Made by a program: the position numbers and the translations under genes
The notes under the pieces: generated by a model
The model's database searches: none
Told to the model about the DNA's origin: nothing
Seen by the model: the letters and a program-made list of their open reading frames with translations, nothing else
In this document: one piece after another, positions 60,965-64,000 of the stretch
Position numbering within the stretch: the stretch's first letter is position 1
Layout: the number at the start of each line of letters is the position of its first letter
Assembly (NCBI RefSeq): GCF_005844085.1
Contig: NZ_VCDI01000004.1
Coordinates: 124,001 to 188,000, forward strand
Length of the DNA stretch: 64,000 nt
DNA from: Lichenicoccus roseus
GTDB lineage: Bacteria; Pseudomonadota; Alphaproteobacteria; Acetobacterales; Acetobacteraceae
Direction: 5' to 3'

Positions 60965-61836
60965 CGCCTCCAGGCGCGTGCCGCGCCGAGCAGGCTGCCG
61001 GCGACATCGTTGCGGCGCAGCTTCACCCGTCCGGCCAGCGGGTCCTCGCGACGCAGCCGCGTCGCCAGCCGGTGCGACAGCCCGACGATCACCGCCGCCT
61101 CCAGCCGCATGCGCCGGTCCACCACCTGGCCGGGCAGGGTGGCGGCGAGGCGGTTCAGCGCGTCCACCTCGTCAAGCAGCCGGTCCAGGATCCGGCGCAG
61201 GGCGGGCCCCGCCGCCGAAGCGCGCAGCGCCGTCTCGTCCAGCCCGGCCTGCGCCAGCCAGTCCTGCGGGATGTAGCAGCGATCCAGCGTCGCGAGATCG
61301 TCGGCGCAGTCCTGCAGATGGTTGAGCACCTGGAGCGCGGTGCACAGCGCATCGGATGCCGGCGCGGTGGCCTCGCTCTCGCCGTGCAGCGCCAGCAGGT
61401 AGCGTCCGACCGGATTGGCGGAGTAGCGACAATACAGCAGGAGATCGTCCCAGTCGGGCGTGCGCGGCTGCACCGCATCCCGCCGGAACGCCACGATCAG
61501 GTCGGTCGCCGTGGTGGCCGGCACCCCGGTCAGCGCCAGCGAGGCCCGCAGGCGCACCGCATGCGCCAGCTCGCCCGCACTCGCCGCCTCGCCCCCGAAA
61601 CGACCGAGGACGGCCGCCTCCATCGCATCGAGGCGCGCGACCTTGGCCTCCGGCGACAGCAGGCTGTTGTCGGCGATGTCGTCGATGGCTCGGGCGAAAC
61701 CATAGTAGGCATGCACGTGCGGCCGGTGGCGGCGGTCGAGCAGCAGCGAGCCGACCGGAAAGTTCTCGTCCTGCTTCCCCTTGCCGGAGGCCACCTCGGC
61801 GACCGGGATAGCCTGCTGCGGACGCATGTCGTTCAT
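60961..61836 (-). CDS. hpnC: Hydroxysqualene synthase HpnC
   Basis: Squalene/phytoene synthase homologue of 291 residues, converting presqualene diphosphate to hydroxysqualene. Motifs are GFARAIDDIADN near the start and LQDCADDLATLDRCYIP in the middle; the second lacks the full DxxxD pattern of HpnD, which is normal for HpnC. The ATG overlaps the hpnB stop (ATGA). The N-terminal ENFPVGSLLLDRRHRPHV is typical of HpnC. Confidence 0.92.
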   Translation of the reverse strand: MNDMRPQQAIPVAEVASGKGKQDENFPVGSLLLDRRHRPHVHAYYGFARAIDDIADNSLLSPEAKVARLDAMEAAVLGRFGGEAASAGELAHAVRLRASLALTGVPATTATDLIVAFRRDAVQPRTPDWDDLLLYCRYSANPVGRYLLALHGESEATAPASDALCTALQVLNHLQDCADDLATLDRCYIPQDWLAQAGLDETALRASAAGPALRRILDRLLDEVDALNRLAATLPGQVVDRRMRLEAAVIVGLSHRLATRLRREDPLAGRVKLRRNDVAGSLLGAARAWRR

Positions 61837-63008
61837 GACCGGGGGGACGTCCTCTCGCGGTAGGCGCGCTGCTTCCAGACGACGCCGCGTCCGCGATGAT
61901 GGTCCACCGCCGAGCCGATCGTCGCCAGGGTGTAGAACGCCGCCACCGCCGGCAGCAACAGCGCCCAGAACGGCACCAGCTCGAACCGGCGCAGCGTCGG
62001 CAGGAACGTGATCGTGGCGATTGCCCATGCCAACGCTCCAGCCAGCCTGGCCCAGCCCTCGCCGAACAGGGCGGCGACCGGCGGCACCAGCCAGACCAGC
62101 ACCATGCCGAGCACGGTGCCCAGCAGCAGCAGCGGCGAATGGCGCAGCTGAACGTAGGCGGTGCGCGCCACCATGCGCCAGATGTCGGCCGGGTGCGGAT
62201 AGGGACGCACCGAACGTGCCAGCAGGCTGTGGCCGAGCCAGATCGCGCCACCGCTGCGCTTGACCCGCTGCGCCAGGGTCACGTCGTCGATCAGCGCGCC
62301 ACGCAGGCTCTCGATGCCGCCGATCCGCGCCAAAGCCGAGCGCCGGATCAGGATGGTGCCGCCGGCCGCCGCGGCGACCTTGCTGTCGCGACGGTTCACC
62401 CGCGCGAACGGATAGAGCAGCTGGAAGAAATACACGAAGGCCGGCACCAGCGCGCGTTCCGCCCGGCTCGCCGTGTTCAGCTCCACCATCTCGGACACCA
62501 TGTCCAGGTCGTCGCGCAGCGCCTTGTTGACCAGGGTCGCGACATGCGCCGGCTCGTGGATGATGTCGGCGTCGGCCAGCAGGATGTAGGTATTATCCGG
62601 AGCACCGGGTTCGTCCGGCATCAGCCGCGTCACCTCGGCGGTGCCCTGCGCCACCGCCCACAGCTTGCCGCTCCAGCCCGCCGGGGGCTCGGCGCCCTCC
62701 ACCACGTGCAGGTGCGGCGAGGCGAGCGCGCGGGCCAGCGTCCCGGTGCCGTCGCCGCTGCGATCGTCCACCAGCACGACGCCGTACGGCCCCGGGTAAT
62801 CCTGCGCCAGCAGCGAGCCGATGCTGTCCTCGATGGTCTCCGCCTCGTCGCGCGCCGGCACCACCACGCAGACCGCGGGCCAGGTGCCGGCGACCGGCCG
62901 CACCGATTTCGGCACCGGGCCCAGCATCGGGCCGCCCTGCCAGAACCGGCCGTGCGCGAACGCCAGCACCAGCCAGACCAGCAGCGACAGGGTGGCCAGG
63001 ACCAGCAT
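61833..63008 (-). CDS. hpnB: Hopanoid glycosyltransferase HpnB
   Basis: Membrane-bound family-2 glycosyltransferase of 391 residues. An N-terminal membrane helix (LATLSLLVWLVLAFAHG) precedes the GT2 domain with VCVVVPARDEAETI, VLVDDRSGDGT and ILLADADIIHEP; two to three membrane helices end the protein. Its exact role in hopanoid modification is not settled. It overlaps hpnA by one base and hpnC by four. Confidence 0.9.
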   Translation of the reverse strand: MLVLATLSLLVWLVLAFAHGRFWQGGPMLGPVPKSVRPVAGTWPAVCVVVPARDEAETIEDSIGSLLAQDYPGPYGVVLVDDRSGDGTGTLARALASPHLHVVEGAEPPAGWSGKLWAVAQGTAEVTRLMPDEPGAPDNTYILLADADIIHEPAHVATLVNKALRDDLDMVSEMVELNTASRAERALVPAFVYFFQLLYPFARVNRRDSKVAAAAGGTILIRRSALARIGGIESLRGALIDDVTLAQRVKRSGGAIWLGHSLLARSVRPYPHPADIWRMVARTAYVQLRHSPLLLLGTVLGMVLVWLVPPVAALFGEGWARLAGALAWAIATITFLPTLRRFELVPFWALLLPAVAAFYTLATIGSAVDHHRGRGVVWKQRAYRERTSPRS

Positions 63009-64000
63009 CAGGCGGCCTTGCCCCGCGACAGCGCATCGACCTGGAACCAGGCGACCGCATCGGCCACCGCCTCGCTGGCCGGCCGCGGTGCGTAGCCCAG
63101 CTCGCGGATCGCCTTGGCCGACGAGAAGAACATCTTCTTGCGCGACATCGCCAGCATCTCGCGGGTGACCCGCGGCTCGATGCCGAACCCGCGCGACGCC
63201 CATTCCGAGGCCACCGCGACCGGCCACAGCACCGACTGCGACAGCCTGAGCCGGGGCGGCCGGCGCCCGGCGACCTCGGAGACCATGGCGAACAGCTCGC
63301 GCAGCTGCATGTCCTCGCCGCCCAGGATGTAGCGCTCGCCGATGGTGCCGCGCTCGAACGCCAGCGCATGGCCCTCGGCGACATCATCCACATGCACGAT
63401 GTTCAGCCCGGTCTCGACATAGGCGGGCATGCGGCCGGCGGCGGCGTCGGCGATCATCAGGCCGGTCGGGGTCGGCTTGATATCCCGCGGGCCGATCGGG
63501 GTGGAGGGATTGACGATCACCGCCGGCAATCCCTGCTCGCGCACCAGCCGCAGCACCTCCTGCTCGGCGCGGTATTTCGACTTCTTGTAGATGCCGATCA
63601 CCGCATGCTCGTGCACCGGGGTCGCCTCATCGGCCACGCTGCCGTCGCCGATCAGGCCGAGGGCCGCCACCGACGAGCAATAGACGATGCGCGACACGCC
63701 GGCCTGCTGCGCCGCCAGCATCAGCAGGCGGGTGCCCTCGACATTGGCCTGCATCATCGAGGCCGGGTCGGGCACCCAGAGGCGGTAGTCGGCGGCGACA
63801 TGGAACAGCGCCTCGCAGCCCTTCAGCGCCGCGGCGAAGGTGTCAGGCCGGCCGAGATCGCCCTCGACCAGCTCGGCGTCGAGCCCTTCGAGGTTGCGCC
63901 GGTCGCTGCCACGGCGGACCATCAGCCGCAGCCTGTGGCCGCGCGCCGCAAGGGTGCGCGCCACCGCCGAGCCGACGAAGCCGGTGGCGCCGGTGACCAG
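63008..64000 (-). CDS. hpnA: Hopanoid-associated sugar epimerase HpnA, partial
   Basis: Extended short-chain dehydrogenase/epimerase-like protein, 330 residues visible; the 5-prime end is cut by the window. The frame continues to base 64000 and there gives the NAD motif TGATGFVGSAVA, so only the first few codons are missing. The catalytic tyrosine/lysine region is HEHAVIGIYKKSKYRAEQ, and VNPSTPIGPRDIKPTPTG and YILGGEDMQL are typical of HpnA. Its step in hopanoid synthesis is not firmly known. It leads hpnB with a one-base overlap. Confidence 0.92.
   Translation of the reverse strand: MVTGATGFVGSAVARTLAARGHRLRLMVRRGSDRRNLEGLDAELVEGDLGRPDTFAAALKGCEALFHVAADYRLWVPDPASMMQANVEGTRLLMLAAQQAGVSRIVYCSSVAALGLIGDGSVADEATPVHEHAVIGIYKKSKYRAEQEVLRLVREQGLPAVIVNPSTPIGPRDIKPTPTGLMIADAAAGRMPAYVETGLNIVHVDDVAEGHALAFERGTIGERYILGGEDMQLRELFAMVSEVAGRRPPRLRLSQSVLWPVAVASEWASRGFGIEPRVTREMLAMSRKKMFFSSAKAIRELGYAPRPASEAVADAVAWFQVDALSRGKAA

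Overview
The window is GC-rich, tightly packed, and reads as the chromosome of an alphaproteobacterium, most likely a member of the Acetobacteraceae. This placement is inferred from gene content: a complete hopanoid operon, an Acetobacter-type alpha-amino acid ester hydrolase, the ligase-associated DNA repair genes, an ELM1-family protein and a Cys-poor L36. I see no rRNA, tRNA, CRISPR array, insertion sequence or prophage. Most operons are joined by 1-4 nt stop/start overlaps, and only one gap exceeds 300 bp (23761-24436).

Layout. 1-5630: DNA repair and phosphoesterase genes (Lhr-like helicase, PdeM, photolyase, PP1-like phosphatase). 5764-13710: housekeeping genes (chorismate mutase, SixA, citrate synthase, ELM1 protein, PyrE, MurI, polyprenyl synthase, a methyltransferase) and two small unknown genes. 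13946-23760: the two ribonucleotide reductase genes, nrdB and nrdA, separated by a catabolic block holding glyoxalase, an MFS carrier, a sugar isomerase with a Gfo/Idh dehydrogenase, a tartrate dehydrogenase, a glycerate kinase and a small lipoprotein. 24437-27308: a stand-alone photoactive-yellow-protein-like protein, a PAS-GGDEF diguanylate cyclase and an EAL phosphodiesterase, which together look like a light- or redox-sensing c-di-GMP module. 27381-31355: ilvD, a VapBC toxin-antitoxin pair and a shortened GntP permease. 31416-34426: an envelope trio (OmpA-like, MotA/TolQ-like, MotB/OmpA-like). 34443-40570: a sugar ABC transporter without its ATPase, plus isomerase, dehydrogenase and a divergent LacI regulator with a perfect palindromic operator. 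40631-46804: catalase-like peroxidase with cytochrome b561, a PfkB kinase, aroA, a TPR protein, rpmJ, a small membrane protein and a CtaG-cytochrome c fusion. 46960-55926: hybrid histidine kinase, ester hydrolase, a membrane protein with a degenerate Mrr-like domain, and a large tandem glycosyltransferase. 56040-64000: the hopanoid operon hpnABCDE-shc-hpnG, with hpnA cut by the window edge.

How the genes work together. HpnC, HpnD and HpnE make squalene from farnesyl diphosphate, Shc cyclises it, and HpnG, HpnA and HpnB elaborate or support the hopanoid side chain. The tartrate dehydrogenase and glycerate kinase could carry tartrate to 3-phosphoglycerate. Two separate isomerase plus Gfo/Idh pairs, one beside an MFS carrier and one beside an ABC importer, suggest parallel routes for uncommon sugars or polyols. 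The observations most worth following are the PYP-like/GGDEF/EAL cluster, the CtaG-cytochrome c fusion, the membrane-tethered degenerate Mrr domain, and the paired DnaA-box-like sites upstream of nrdA.
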